Source of the DNA: Candidatus Thermoplasmatota archaeon
GTDB taxonomy: Archaea; Thermoplasmatota; Thermoplasmata; RBG-16-68-12; JAGMCJ01
Reading direction: 5' to 3'
DNA length: 62,635 nucleotides
NCBI GenBank assembly: GCA_022848865.1
Contig: JAJISE010000006.1
Span: 1-62,635, forward strand
The position numbers and the translations under genes were made by a program. Shown piece after piece: positions 15,919 to 25,834 of the stretch. The first letter of the stretch is position 1, and every line of letters begins with the position of its first letter. The notes under the pieces are model-generated. The model was not told the origin of the DNA. It made no database searches and worked only from the letters and a program-made list of their open reading frames with translations.

Positions 15919-18567
15919 ATGGTGAGGAAGGGCTACGGCAAAGGGTACTACACGAAGAAGTACCTTCTGCAGATCAGTGAGAGGATCGTCCTCTTCCTGG
16001 ACAACCACGTCGGCATCTACGATCAAGCGGAGCTGCCCCTCACACTCACACAGTCAGGAATCGCAGACGCCCTCGAGATAAGGAGAAGCCAGGTGTCTCA
16101 GGTCATAGGCGGACTCGTGGAGAGCGAGTTCATCAGCGGGGAGCTGAGGCACGTGCAGAGAGGGAAGAGACGGAGGTTATGCTACTTCCTAACGTCCCGC
16201 GGAATGGACCGCGCGCGGGAAATCGAGACGGGGATAGGAGGCGGGCAGATAGAGCTGCTCAACGCCCCGGGTGGGAAGAGGACTGTCAGGCTTCGGGAGA
16301 TCCCCACCATTCTCGCGGATGGGTCCACGCTCCTGGACATCGTGACTCACACCCGCAAGTCAGCGTTCGACGTGGCGGAATACCAGAAGAGGAGGATGAA
16401 GAAGAGAAAGCCCGTCGCATCTGGGCTTCCGATGCTCCACAGGTTTTTCGGCAGACGGAAGGAGCTGACGCGGGTCGAAAGTTTCTTGAGTTCCAAGGAA
16501 CAGCGTATTCTGGCAATTCGGGGAATCGCGGGAATCGGCAAGAGCACGCTCGCGGCGAAGGTCATGAAGAAGTCGAAGGGCAAGACGAATCTGTTCTACT
16601 ATCAGCTCAAGGACTGGACCACGCTCCGGGGCCTCCTTCTGAGCCTCTCCAAGGTCCTCAGCGAACTGGAAAGGAATGACCTGAAGTTCTACTTGGATTC
16701 GAACAAGGAGATAGACCTGGACGAGGTAGGACTCATTGTGGAGGACTGCCTGCGCGGTCTGGACGGGATGATTGTCCTGGACGACTGTCAGTTCGCCAGG
16801 GGCAACGTACTCAACTTCTTGGAATCCGCCAAGGGATTCCTCGGAGCCTCAAATGGATTCAAGATGATCGTTCTGGGCAGGCAGATACCGCCGTTCTACG
16901 ACACCCGGGACGTGAGCGTCAAGAAGCACGTGGTCGAGATGGAACTGGGCGGACTCAGTGCGAGGGATTGCAGGGAGTTCCTGTCCTCGCGCAAGCTCCC
17001 AAAGGCCGAGTTCGACGAGATTATCAAGAAAACGGAAGGTCACCCCCTGTTCCTGGAACTCGTAGACTCCTCTGCGCAGGTCGTTGCCGGGGATGTGAAG
17101 AGATTTCTCAGGCAGGAGATAGCGTCCAAGCTGAGCGAGAAAGAGAGAGCGATACTATCAATCGCTTCAGTCTTCCGAGAACGAGTGAGTACGAGTGCGC
17201 TCTTTGCGGAAGAGAAGCTGGACCACGGTATGATCGACTCCCTAGTCTCTCAGTCCCTCCTTTCTGAGGGCGCTGACGAAAAGTACGTGATGCACGACGC
17301 CCTGAAGGAGTTCTTCTACGGTCAGCTCTCGGAGCCCAAGAGGTCTGAATACCATCGCCAGGCTGGTGAATACTACTCCGATTTCTCAGACCCGGAATCG
17401 GTCCTAGAGGCTCAATACCACCTTGTGAAGGGAGGCCTTTTCGAGCGGGCCGCAGAGCTCATGACACTGCATGGAGAGAGCCTCATCAGCGAGGGCTTCT
17501 CAGAGGACCTGCTTGAGATTCTCGAAGCAATGGAGGATTCAGATACTTGGGGTTCATTCGTGACGGACATCCATCTTCTAAGGGGGAGGATGCTCAGTCT
17601 CACGGGGAGGTGGAAGGAAGCCATTGAGGATTTCAAGGAAGCCGAGAGGATTTCCGCAAAAGAGGGAGATCTCGGTCTTGCGCTCGAAGCAGCCTCCCAC
17701 ATTGGGGAAATCATGAGGAGGCAAGGCCAGAGCAGGGATTCTCTGGAGATCTTCCAGAGAGCAGAGAAAGAAATCAACGAGCGGACGGATGTTTCGGTGA
17801 CAACCAGAGTATTCAGGAACCTGGCGATGCTGTACGCGGATCAAACAGACTTCGATAGGGGCTATGAGTACCTCGGCCTCATGGACGATTCTACATCCGA
17901 GCACCCCGATAGATCGGAAAGGTCAGACTATCTTGCTACGAAGGGCTCTATTCTCTCACTCCAGAACCTGCGCGAGGAGGCGATGGAGGCGTGGAAGCAG
18001 GCGGTCGGAATATGTGAGGGGAACCACGATGTGCTGAGACTTCCCAATGTATATAATGGTCTGGGCGTTTCACTCTACAGTCTCGAGAAGAACGACCTCG
18101 CGCTCGAGTACTTCAATCGTGCCATTAAGTTCGCGCAAAGAATCGGGGATTTGCGGGGCCAAGGAATCCTTCTGCTTAACACGGCATCCATCTACATAGA
18201 GAAACCCGATCTGTCGAGGGCTGAGAGGTATCTTGACAGTGCAATGGAGATATTCAATCGGCTGGAAGAGAAGAAGAATAGCGCGCTTGTCGAGCTGTCG
18301 CTGGCCTTCGTTGGCTACAGGCGAGGGGAAAGCGACAACGCCTCTAGCCACATACAGCGACATCTCGTACAGATCAAGGAGCACGGCGCCCCGGCTGACA
18401 TCATGGACTCCTTCAAGAGATCAGGTGAGCTATATAGGGAGATGGGAATGGTCGACCGAGCAAGGATGTGTTTTGAGACTGCCATCTCCATCTCCGAGCA
18501 GGTCGGCAAACCCATTGCGTCACTGGATCGTCTTCAGGAGCCGAAGGGCACGAGAAAGCTCGTGTGA
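15919..18567 (+). CDS. STAND-type NTPase regulator (wHTH, NTPase, TPR)
   Basis: This protein of about 882 residues has an N-terminal winged helix (about 15-95; ALEIRRSQVSQVIGGLVES), an NB-ARC-like NTPase with Walker A GIAGIGKST (about 202-210) and a Walker B-like MIVLDD, a second helical/winged part, and TPR-like repeats from about 530 to the end. This is the order seen in MalT/AfsR-like signal transduction ATPases, which stay folded back until an inducer binds the repeats. I chose the ATG at 15919 because a purine-rich site precedes it; a GTG at 15889 is in frame. A TATA-like TTTATAAC lies near 15833 in the region shared with the divergent GTPase gene. Confidence 0.8.
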   Translation: MVRKGYGKGYYTKKYLLQISERIVLFLDNHVGIYDQAELPLTLTQSGIADALEIRRSQVSQVIGGLVESEFISGELRHVQRGKRRRLCYFLTSRGMDRAREIETGIGGGQIELLNAPGGKRTVRLREIPTILADGSTLLDIVTHTRKSAFDVAEYQKRRMKKRKPVASGLPMLHRFFGRRKELTRVESFLSSKEQRILAIRGIAGIGKSTLAAKVMKKSKGKTNLFYYQLKDWTTLRGLLLSLSKVLSELERNDLKFYLDSNKEIDLDEVGLIVEDCLRGLDGMIVLDDCQFARGNVLNFLESAKGFLGASNGFKMIVLGRQIPPFYDTRDVSVKKHVVEMELGGLSARDCREFLSSRKLPKAEFDEIIKKTEGHPLFLELVDSSAQVVAGDVKRFLRQEIASKLSEKERAILSIASVFRERVSTSALFAEEKLDHGMIDSLVSQSLLSEGADEKYVMHDALKEFFYGQLSEPKRSEYHRQAGEYYSDFSDPESVLEAQYHLVKGGLFERAAELMTLHGESLISEGFSEDLLEILEAMEDSDTWGSFVTDIHLLRGRMLSLTGRWKEAIEDFKEAERISAKEGDLGLALEAASHIGEIMRRQGQSRDSLEIFQRAEKEINERTDVSVTTRVFRNLAMLYADQTDFDRGYEYLGLMDDSTSEHPDRSERSDYLATKGSILSLQNLREEAMEAWKQAVGICEGNHDVLRLPNVYNGLGVSLYSLEKNDLALEYFNRAIKFAQRIGDLRGQGILLLNTASIYIEKPDLSRAERYLDSAMEIFNRLEEKKNSALVELSLAFVGYRRGESDNASSHIQRHLVQIKEHGAPADIMDSFKRSGELYREMGMVDRARMCFETAISISEQVGKPIASLDRLQEPKGTRKLV

Positions 18568-18579
18568 CCCGTTCGTTGC

Positions 18580-18840
18580 CTAGTTCATGTTCGCTGTCGG
18601 TGGTCTTGGCTTGCTCGTTGCGTCCGTGGGATCTGTTCCGGCTTCGTACTCCTCCAGATTCGTGAAGTCATCAAGGTCCGGGTCGTCATCTGCTCCATAG
18701 CCAAGGTCCCCGAAATACTCCAGCTCCCACGGATCCGGAAGGCCGTCACCGTCGGAATCGTCGTCCGCTACAATGTTCCTCGAGGCCAGAACCACCACGA
18801 GGAACAAGGCCAGCACACCGAATGCTATCATTGCCTTCAT
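18580..18840 (-). CDS. Small secreted Ca-binding (EF-hand/TSP3-like) protein
   Basis: The 86-residue product begins with a signal peptide or anchor (AFGVLALFLVVVLA). The mature part carries two Asp-rich loops, DSDGDGLPDPWE and DDDPDLDDFTNLEEYEAGTDP, typical of thrombospondin type 3 or dockerin-like calcium-binding motifs. The ATG at 18840 follows a strong GGAGAGG ribosome site. A TATA-like TTTTATT lies on this strand near 18891-18897. It is probably exported and calcium-stabilised; the partner is unknown. Similar loops occur in the protease at 28462-30372. Confidence 0.75.
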   Translation of the reverse strand: MKAMIAFGVLALFLVVVLASRNIVADDDSDGDGLPDPWELEYFGDLGYGADDDPDLDDFTNLEEYEAGTDPTDATSKPRPPTANMN

Positions 18841-19069
18841 TTTTTTCCTCTCCTTTTTCTGAGAACTAATAATGAATCGGAGAGGGGTCGAATAAAAGGT
18901 TTCCTGGACATGTATTTTCTTGGAATTGCAGACCGAGTAGGCTAGATGCAAGTTCAGACGACTAATATCACGATAAGCGAGCAATAATGCCCCGAAAATC
19001 GCGGCACGAGAGCGATTGCACACCCATCAATACAAATACGCCTTTGGAATCTCCGATATTGGATTCCGC

Positions 19070-19603
19070 ATGGCCTTTACCGCTTTCCATTGCGCCCTCG
19101 TTTGGCCTCTGTTCATCCTGAAGCCTAAGAGGTTCGATTTCATCGGGCTCAGCGTCGGCGCAGTCATTCCGGATCTGTTCATACCCTTCTTCTACGTCCT
19201 TCCCGTGTACGAGGAACCCGCGAGGATTATGACTCATTCGCTGATAGGCGCCTTCACGTTCGATTTCGTCCTCGCCCTCATAGCGGCCCTGTACGTCGTG
19301 CCCAAAGTGATCAGATACTTCAAGAGGACATCCCCTGACCCGAGAGGCTACAAGTTCGCTGGAATCGATGTCCTCGAGCAGCGGGGCAGTCTGCTAGTCA
19401 TCGCATACTCGATACTGATAGGCACAACGAGCCACGTCCTCCTGGACATCCTGTATCACGGAGGCAGCCCGGTCTTCTATCCCCTGCCTTCCGTCATGTT
19501 CCCCCTCGACGAGGTGCTTCCCTGGGAGATTCTCGCGCACGGGACCATTCTGCTCGCGTTCGTCCATCTCGCCTACGTGTATTGGTGGAAGATGGGCAAG
19601 TAA
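19070..19603 (+). CDS. DUF4184-like membrane protein
   Basis: The 177-residue product starts MAFTAFHCALVWPL, close to the MPFTxxHPA opening of the DUF4184 / YdjM-like membrane family, and keeps a GAVIPDL motif and several histidines (HSLIG, SHVLLD, HGTILL) between four or five hydrophobic helices. Members resemble membrane-bound metal-dependent hydrolases, but no activity is established that I know of. The upstream frame from 19016 looks non-coding, so 19070 is preferred. Confidence 0.65.
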   Translation: MAFTAFHCALVWPLFILKPKRFDFIGLSVGAVIPDLFIPFFYVLPVYEEPARIMTHSLIGAFTFDFVLALIAALYVVPKVIRYFKRTSPDPRGYKFAGIDVLEQRGSLLVIAYSILIGTTSHVLLDILYHGGSPVFYPLPSVMFPLDEVLPWEILAHGTILLAFVHLAYVYWWKMGK

Positions 19604-19675
19604 CATCGGAGGTCGATTGCCGTCCCCAAAAGGCTTATCAACACCATAGTGAATCAAGGGATGAGGAGGGAACAG

Positions 19676-20047
19676 ATGAGCGTTCCAAAGAATAGGAGTG
19701 AGCCAGAGTCCCGAGAATCCAAGTTCATGGCGTACGTGCTGATGTTGCTCGGGATTGCGTTGATCCCCGTGGGCATCATACTGACACTGCTCCGGGAATG
19801 CGACTACCGTTGCGAGTTCGTGTACATGCAGCAGGGGATGGTAGTGGTCGGCGTGGGCCTCTTCCTGATATTCCTTGCCATACTTTTCATGCTGGTTGTT
19901 CCGGTGAAGAGGCCGGCAGCACCGATTCCGGTGGTACCGATGCCGGTAGTGCCGCCCGGCAACGTCTGCACGGGCTGTGGAGGACTTCTGATGTGGATAC
20001 CGGACCAGCAGCGCTGGTACTGCAACACGTGCAAGGTGTACAAGTAA
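19676..20047 (+). CDS. Two-helix membrane protein with C-terminal zinc ribbon
   Basis: The 123-residue product has two hydrophobic segments (about 18-40 and 57-80), a proline/valine-rich linker, and a CTGCGG ... CNTCK zinc ribbon at the C-terminus. Proteins of this layout are common and uncharacterised in Thermoplasmata-like genomes. The ATG at 19676 follows GAGGAGGG; GTG 19649 and ATG 19661 are in frame but lack a ribosome site. Confidence 0.7.
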   Translation: MSVPKNRSEPESRESKFMAYVLMLLGIALIPVGIILTLLRECDYRCEFVYMQQGMVVVGVGLFLIFLAILFMLVVPVKRPAAPIPVVPMPVVPPGNVCTGCGGLLMWIPDQQRWYCNTCKVYK

Positions 20048-20132
20048 GAACACGAGCTAGTTCGGGTCAGCGTGTTCTCCTTGCGATAGGTGGCGCGTAG
20101 ATTGACCATACCCATGGCGAAATAGAGAGCCA

Positions 20133-20150
20133 TGTATCATATCTGATAAT
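20133..20150. promoter_or_regulatory. TATC-N6-GATA dyad before the response regulator
   Basis: TGTATC (20133-20138), ATATCT and GATAAT (20145-20150) repeat the window's dyad. A TATA-like CCTTAAGC (about 20162) follows and the regulator starts at 20200. Downstream, GATACAAATC (20180-20189) is identical to the bases around the right arm of the 6309-6326 site. Confidence 0.45.
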
Positions 20151-20199
20151 GATGCCGACATCCTTAAGCCAAGCCGGATGATACAAATCACGGACCCAA

Positions 20200-21009
20200 A
20201 TGTTACAAGCTGGCGGTTCAAAAACGATTCTGGTCGTCGATGACGAGGATTTCGTGAGAGACACGCTCCGCATCCATCTCGAGCGAGCGGGCTATCGTGT
20301 CGTGACGGCACATGACGGGGAGGGCGCAATAGAGGCCTTGAAGGCACACGATATCTCGCTAATCATCACTGACATAAAGATGCCCGGGGTCGATGGATTC
20401 GGGGTTCTCAGTTACGTTCAACAGAACTACAGCTTCTTGCCCGTGGTCATGCTCACTGGGTATATAGACGTGGAGGTCGGCGTCGCCGCGATGAAGAGAG
20501 GCGCTTATGATTACGTTGCCAAGCCGGTCGGGAAGAAGGAGTTGATATCCACAGTCGCGAGAGCCTTCGAAGAGGTCGAGTCCGCAAGAGAAAGGGAATC
20601 GTTCCAACTCTCGGGAGTCTATCTGCTGACCGACGGCGGGAAGTTGATTCACCATAAGGCCGTCGCCTCCCGGTCGGAGTCTGATTCCGACATCTTTGGC
20701 TCCATGCTCACCGCGGTCAGGATGTTCATAGAAGATTCGTTCCACAAACCCAATCACGAAGTGAAGTCCTTTGAATATGGTGACTCAAAGATCCTAATGG
20801 AGGAGGGTGAGGGGTTCTTCCTCGTGGCCGTCGGAGAAGGCGACGATACGGGATTCGTGAGAAGGGAGATGAGGAGGACCGTCAGGAGAATAGAGAACAG
20901 ATATGGCGACTCAATCTTGAAATGGTCCGGTTCCGTAGATGAACTCGGTGATATTGAGGGGGAGTTTGGCGACCTGATCGAGGAACGTCGCGACGATGAG
21001 TTGCAGTGA
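20200..21009 (+). CDS. Response regulator with an uncharacterised C-terminal domain
   Basis: The receiver (about 8-125) has VVDDEDF, phosphoacceptor Asp58 in IITDIKMPG, MLTGY and AKPVG. The C-terminal half (about 140-260; GVYLLTDGGKLIHHK, then EEGEGFFLVAVGEGDD) looks like a Longin/roadblock-type alpha/beta fold rather than a DNA-binding domain. Roadblock-like folds often pair with small GTPases, two of which are encoded nearby; that link is inference. The gene is 15 bases before the large kinase at 21025, its likely partner. Confidence 0.85.
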   Translation: MLQAGGSKTILVVDDEDFVRDTLRIHLERAGYRVVTAHDGEGAIEALKAHDISLIITDIKMPGVDGFGVLSYVQQNYSFLPVVMLTGYIDVEVGVAAMKRGAYDYVAKPVGKKELISTVARAFEEVESARERESFQLSGVYLLTDGGKLIHHKAVASRSESDSDIFGSMLTAVRMFIEDSFHKPNHEVKSFEYGDSKILMEEGEGFFLVAVGEGDDTGFVRREMRRTVRRIENRYGDSILKWSGSVDELGDIEGEFGDLIEERRDDELQ

Positions 21010-21024
21010 ATGAGATGATGTAGC

Positions 21025-24000
21025 ATGGCAATGGGCAAGAACATCCCCGTAAGAGAGTCATTACAGGATGCTGTCCACGCCGAGCTCTGGGAATACATCT
21101 CTGACGCCGTCATTTGCACTGATGCGGACTTCATCATCACAGGATGGAATAGGGCCGCTGAAGAGATGTACGGCTGGCCTGCAGAAGAAGTGACTGGAAA
21201 AGACCTGCGTGAGGTCACAGGCCTGGAGGATTCAAACGACGAGAGGAAGGATGTCCTAGACAGTCTCTATCGGAATAACAACTGGAGGGGGGAAGTCATC
21301 CAGAGGACAAAAGATGGCAAGAGGATTCGTGGGTCAGCGTCGGTTGCGTTAGTGAGAGACGTGGAGGGGGAAGCGATCGGGGCCATCGTGGTCAGTCGCG
21401 ACATAACTGAGAACAAGAGGCTGGAAGAGGCCTTGAAGAAGTCTGAAAAGCGATACAGAGACATGTTGGAGAATGCCCCCGTTGGGATGTACAACACGAA
21501 CTTGAAGGGCGAGATCCTCCACACAAATCGTGCTATGGCGAGAATGCTCGGATTCGATTCCCCTGAGAATATGATTCATGAGGGCGTTCTCGCGAGGTAC
21601 AAGGATCCAGAGAGGAGAAGGATTATGCTCGCCATTCTCAAGGAAGAAGGGGAGGTCACCAGTTTCGATGTCGAGGTAGTGTGCCAGAACGGAGAAGAGA
21701 AAAACATGCTCCTGAGCGCAGTTCTCAATGGAGATGAGATCTCAGGAACGATGGTTGACATTACAGGGCACAAGGAGGCAGAGAAGAAGATCAACCACCT
21801 TAACCTTGTGTTGCGAGCTATCCGTAGGGTCAACCAGCTCATCACAATGGAGAGGAATCGCGACAAGTTGCTGAAAGGAGTTTGCGATAACCTCATTGAG
21901 AACCGTGGTTACTTCCACGCTTGGATCGCCCTACTAGATGAAGATGGACAACTCGTTACAGCCCACGAGTCGGGCTTGGGCAAGGACTTCGAGCCCGTGC
22001 TCAGAAAACTGAAGCGTGGGGAGTTGACCCCCTGTGGTCGAAGTGCGATGAAGAGATCGGGAACTGAAGTGATAGACAATCCCCTCGAATCCTGTAAAAG
22101 CTGCCCTCTTCCAAAGAAATACAAAGGAAGAGGAGCGTTGACCCTACGACTGGAACACAGGGGAGAGGTCTATGGCCTGATGTCTGTCTCTCTCCCAAGT
22201 GACCTCGTCAGAGACAAGGAAGAGCAAACACTGTTCGAAGAGGTTGTCGGCGACATCGCCTTCGCATTGCACACCCAAGGAATCGAAGAGGCGCGCAAGC
22301 TGCTGGAACAGGAGCTGAGGCATTCAGAGCAAAAGTACAGAGAAATGGTCGATCAAGCCCCCGATGGCATGACGACTATAAACAGGAAAGGAAAGGTCAC
22401 GGCATGCAACCGTGCGTTCTTGGAATCGACGGGCTTCACCGAGGAGGAGATCGTTGGCCAGCACTTCTCGAAGCTTCCAACCCTGCGAACGCGGGACATG
22501 CCGAAGTACCTGAAGGTTTTTGCATCCCTCATGAGCGGAAAGACCCCAAGACCGCTGGAAGTGACTTGGGTCGATCGAAACGGTATCGAACATGAAACTG
22601 AGGTTCGAATCAGCCCGATGAGGAAGGACGGCAAGGTTTACGCCTTCCAGTCGATAGCAAGGGACGTCACAGATCGGAAGAGGATGAGCCGGGCATTGCG
22701 TGAAAGCGAGGAGAAGTACAAGTTGCTCGTTGATAACGCCAACGAGGGTATCGTGGTCGTCCAGGACGGTCTGCTCAAGTTCTCCAATCCCAGAGCCGCG
22801 GAGGTCACGGGGTATACCATGAAGGAATTGGCGTCGAAGCCCTTCACGGAACTCATCCATCCAGAAGACCGAGAGATGGTGCTCGCCCGCCACAAACGGA
22901 GAATCAAGAGAAGGGATGTTCCCGACGTCTACACATTCAGAATCGTCGGCAAACGTGGAAACATCATATGGGTCGAGATTAACGCAGTGGTTTTCCGCTG
23001 GGAAGGAAAACCAGCGACGCTGAATCTCCTTAGTGACGTTACTGCCCACAAGAGGGCGGAGATGAAAGCCGATCGAGAGGCGCTCAATCTGCAGTATCTT
23101 TACAGGAGTGCCCTGGAGCTCACCGCCTTTCCACAGGAAGATGACATCTACGAGCACATCGCGAAACGACTGAGTGAGATAACCGGCAACTCCATCATCC
23201 TTGTCTCATCCTATGACGAGAATGCGGGCCTTCATGAGGTGCGCTCCGTCGTCGGACTCGGCAAGCTGAGTCGTGCAATCACGAAGCTGATGGGGAGAGA
23301 CATCGTCGGGATGCAGTTCAATACCCTCCAAGAACTAGATGAACTACTCGGAAGTGGAAGGGTGGTGAAGCTATCCCAAGGGATCCACGAACTGACGGAA
23401 GGTCGAATCTCGAAGAGGCTGTCCAAGATGTTCATGAAGATGGCAAAGATAGGCGACATCTATTCCATCGGCCTTGAAAGGAGAGAGACGGTCTTCGCTC
23501 ATGTGGTGATAATGACGCGTAAAGGAACCAAGCTGAAGAACAGGGCCCTGATTGAGACTTTCATCAGTCAGGTATCGATGGCCCTCCAGCAGAGGCGTGT
23601 GACGGAGGAGCTGAAGCGAAGCAAGGAAATGCTTGTTGAGGCTCAGCGGATCTCTCACGTGGGAAATTGGACCTGGAACATAAAGGCAGACGAGTTGACA
23701 TGGTCTGACGAGATCTACCGCATCTTCGGCCTGAGTCCTCGGGAGTTTGGTGCGACATACGAGGCGTTCCTGGATCTCGTCCATCCCGAAGACATCGACC
23801 TCGTTCAAAGGTCGGTTGACGGGGCTTTGAACAAGAGGAAGCCGTTCAGCATCGATCACCGGATCGTGTTATCCAGTGGGGAAGTGCGTTTCGTCCACGA
23901 AGAGGGAGAGGTGATTGCCAAAGCGAAGGGCCAGCCGGTTAGGATGATCGGGACGGTCCACGACATCACAGACAGGAAAGAGGCCGCAGAGCGAATCAAG

Positions 24001-25092
24001 AGTTCGGAAGAGAGGTTCAGATTGGTTTTCGAGCACGCTCCAGACGGCTACATACTTACGGACTTGGACGGCACGACTGTCGATGTGAATAGGAGCATCG
24101 TGGAAATGCTTGGTTTCGAGAAGGATGAATGGCTTGACCAGCGTTTCGGAGAAATGGCCATCCTGCCTGGGGGCGAGGTCCGTCGGTTCGCGGAAGTCCT
24201 CGGACCAAAGGTCGAAGGGAAAGAGACCAGTCTAGTGGAATTCACTCTCATCCGAAAAGATGGGAACCATGTTCAGGCAGAGATCCGCTGGGTCCCCATC
24301 ACGTTGGGTGGCGAAAAGATGATCCTGGGTATTGTCAGGGACATTACTGAAGCCAAGAAAGCGGAGCAGAGGCTAATTAGGTCTGAGAAACTGGCTGGGA
24401 TAGGCACTCTGGTTTCCGGGATTGCTCATGAGGTTAACAACCCGCTCGCCGGGGTGACGGGCTACGCAGAGGCGATACTCGACGAGGACGATCCGACGCT
24501 GATCAAGGACCATGCCCGAAAGATAGTGGACGCAGCCGGAAGAGCATCTGGAATCGTCCGATGGCTTTCGAGATACTCAAGGGATGGAATGGATCTCAAT
24601 ATGATCGACATGGACTTGAACGATGTCATTCAGGAGTCTCTAGAGGCAATCAGGATAACACAGAAACCTCAGAACATCGACATCGTGGCGGATCTAGGGG
24701 ACCTACCTCCTGTGGAGGGGAGTCACGATGCTCTTCAACAGGTTTTCATCAACCTTCTCCAGAACAGCGTGGATGCCCTTGGGAATGGCGGGCAGATCGT
24801 CCTCTCGACGAGAGCCAAAGGAGACCTTGTCGAGGCCGAGATATCCGACTCTGGGATCGGCATTCCTGAGGAGCAGTTATCCCGAATATTCGACCCGTTC
24901 TTCACGACGAAGGATGTAGGGAAGGGGACGGGACTGGGACTCTATGTGGTGTCAATGATAGTGAAGAGGCACAGAGGAAGCATAGATGTAGCTAGCACCG
25001 AGGGAGAGGGGACAACGATTACTCTAACGTTTCCCGCGAAGAACGAGGAGTCTGAGGACCCGGGCAAGCTCAGAATGACGGTTCAGGAGTGA
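21025..25092 (+). CDS. Very large multi-PAS/GAF histidine kinase
   Basis: This 1355-residue cytoplasmic kinase has the likely order PAS (20-135), PAS (140-250), GAF (255-420), PAS (430-545), PAS (550-670), GAF (690-850), PAS (860-985), PAS (990-1115), HisKA and HATPase. The phosphoacceptor is His1135 in IAHEVNNPL. The ATPase has NLLQNSVDAL, DSGIGIPEE and GTGLGLYV. The HEVNNPL box places it in the NtrB/PilS-like HisKA type, unlike the HELRTPL kinase at 10386. The first GAF carries a Cys pair (CKSC) where the other kinase has CGECDCC. It is cotranscribed with the regulator at 20200 and the KaiC-like genes that follow. Confidence 0.92.
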   Translation: MAMGKNIPVRESLQDAVHAELWEYISDAVICTDADFIITGWNRAAEEMYGWPAEEVTGKDLREVTGLEDSNDERKDVLDSLYRNNNWRGEVIQRTKDGKRIRGSASVALVRDVEGEAIGAIVVSRDITENKRLEEALKKSEKRYRDMLENAPVGMYNTNLKGEILHTNRAMARMLGFDSPENMIHEGVLARYKDPERRRIMLAILKEEGEVTSFDVEVVCQNGEEKNMLLSAVLNGDEISGTMVDITGHKEAEKKINHLNLVLRAIRRVNQLITMERNRDKLLKGVCDNLIENRGYFHAWIALLDEDGQLVTAHESGLGKDFEPVLRKLKRGELTPCGRSAMKRSGTEVIDNPLESCKSCPLPKKYKGRGALTLRLEHRGEVYGLMSVSLPSDLVRDKEEQTLFEEVVGDIAFALHTQGIEEARKLLEQELRHSEQKYREMVDQAPDGMTTINRKGKVTACNRAFLESTGFTEEEIVGQHFSKLPTLRTRDMPKYLKVFASLMSGKTPRPLEVTWVDRNGIEHETEVRISPMRKDGKVYAFQSIARDVTDRKRMSRALRESEEKYKLLVDNANEGIVVVQDGLLKFSNPRAAEVTGYTMKELASKPFTELIHPEDREMVLARHKRRIKRRDVPDVYTFRIVGKRGNIIWVEINAVVFRWEGKPATLNLLSDVTAHKRAEMKADREALNLQYLYRSALELTAFPQEDDIYEHIAKRLSEITGNSIILVSSYDENAGLHEVRSVVGLGKLSRAITKLMGRDIVGMQFNTLQELDELLGSGRVVKLSQGIHELTEGRISKRLSKMFMKMAKIGDIYSIGLERRETVFAHVVIMTRKGTKLKNRALIETFISQVSMALQQRRVTEELKRSKEMLVEAQRISHVGNWTWNIKADELTWSDEIYRIFGLSPREFGATYEAFLDLVHPEDIDLVQRSVDGALNKRKPFSIDHRIVLSSGEVRFVHEEGEVIAKAKGQPVRMIGTVHDITDRKEAAERIKSSEERFRLVFEHAPDGYILTDLDGTTVDVNRSIVEMLGFEKDEWLDQRFGEMAILPGGEVRRFAEVLGPKVEGKETSLVEFTLIRKDGNHVQAEIRWVPITLGGEKMILGIVRDITEAKKAEQRLIRSEKLAGIGTLVSGIAHEVNNPLAGVTGYAEAILDEDDPTLIKDHARKIVDAAGRASGIVRWLSRYSRDGMDLNMIDMDLNDVIQESLEAIRITQKPQNIDIVADLGDLPPVEGSHDALQQVFINLLQNSVDALGNGGQIVLSTRAKGDLVEAEISDSGIGIPEEQLSRIFDPFFTTKDVGKGTGLGLYVVSMIVKRHRGSIDVASTEGEGTTITLTFPAKNEESEDPGKLRMTVQE

Positions 25093-25096
25093 TTTT

Positions 25097-25819
25097 GTGG
25101 CGGAGAGATTCCCAGGTGTTTCTGGACTTCTGCTCAAGGGCCCACCTGGAGTTGGAAAGCTCGAATGGTCCCTCGAACTGATCAAACACTCGCTCAAGGA
25201 AGGGAGGAAGGTCGTCATGGTCTGTGTGGACTACCCGCCAGAAGCGATCAAAGAACGAGCACTCAGGTTCGACATCGACCTTGGAGGGCACGAGGGTGAA
25301 GACCTCGTGTTCATTGACTGCGTTACCCTATCTCTGAGCAACGTAAGGGAGGGAACTCCGTCCAGAGGCACCCTGTATGTGACGAGCCTGTCTAACGTCG
25401 AGGGGATAGGGATGAGCATTTCCAAAGCTGCCAACCAGCTCGGCGGTTCACCGGACCTCTTCGTCTACTCCCTGTCACCCTTGTTCCTGCACAATTCGAC
25501 CTCCGTGCTCATGAAGTTCTTCCAAATCGTTACGTCGAAGCTGAGAAGTTGGCGGGGGTTCGGCGTCTTTGCGCTTCACGATGATGCACAGGAAGGGGCT
25601 GAAGACACCCTTGCCATGTTGGCGGATGGAGTAGTCGAGATGAGGTTCAAACCCAACCTCCAGAGGGAGATGAGAATCCATCACATAAAGGGAGTAACGA
25701 CGAGCCCGAAGTGGGTCCAGTTCGACATAGGCGGTGAGTTCCTGGAGGTCGTCTTGACTGAGAGAGGTCCTGGGCTAGAGTTTCTGAGCGAGAGCGAAGC
25801 CGCTGATGAATTGCTTTGA
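25097..25819 (+). CDS. KaiC-like protein with altered Walker A
   Basis: The 240-residue RecA/KaiC-like product has a P-loop-like GPPGVGKLE in which the Ser/Thr after Lys is replaced by Leu, so Mg-ATP binding may be impaired. The rest of the fold (VVMVCVDYPPEAI, a switch-like hydrophobic strand and a C-terminal beta region) is kept. The start is GTG at 25097 after AGGAGTGAT, 4 bases past the kinase stop, so it is coupled to that gene. Archaeal KaiC-like proteins commonly act in signalling; here a scaffold or nucleotide-sensor role is inferred. Confidence 0.75.
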   Translation: MAERFPGVSGLLLKGPPGVGKLEWSLELIKHSLKEGRKVVMVCVDYPPEAIKERALRFDIDLGGHEGEDLVFIDCVTLSLSNVREGTPSRGTLYVTSLSNVEGIGMSISKAANQLGGSPDLFVYSLSPLFLHNSTSVLMKFFQIVTSKLRSWRGFGVFALHDDAQEGAEDTLAMLADGVVEMRFKPNLQREMRIHHIKGVTTSPKWVQFDIGGEFLEVVLTERGPGLEFLSESEAADELL

Positions 25820-25834
25820 CAGGAGAACGTCCAC

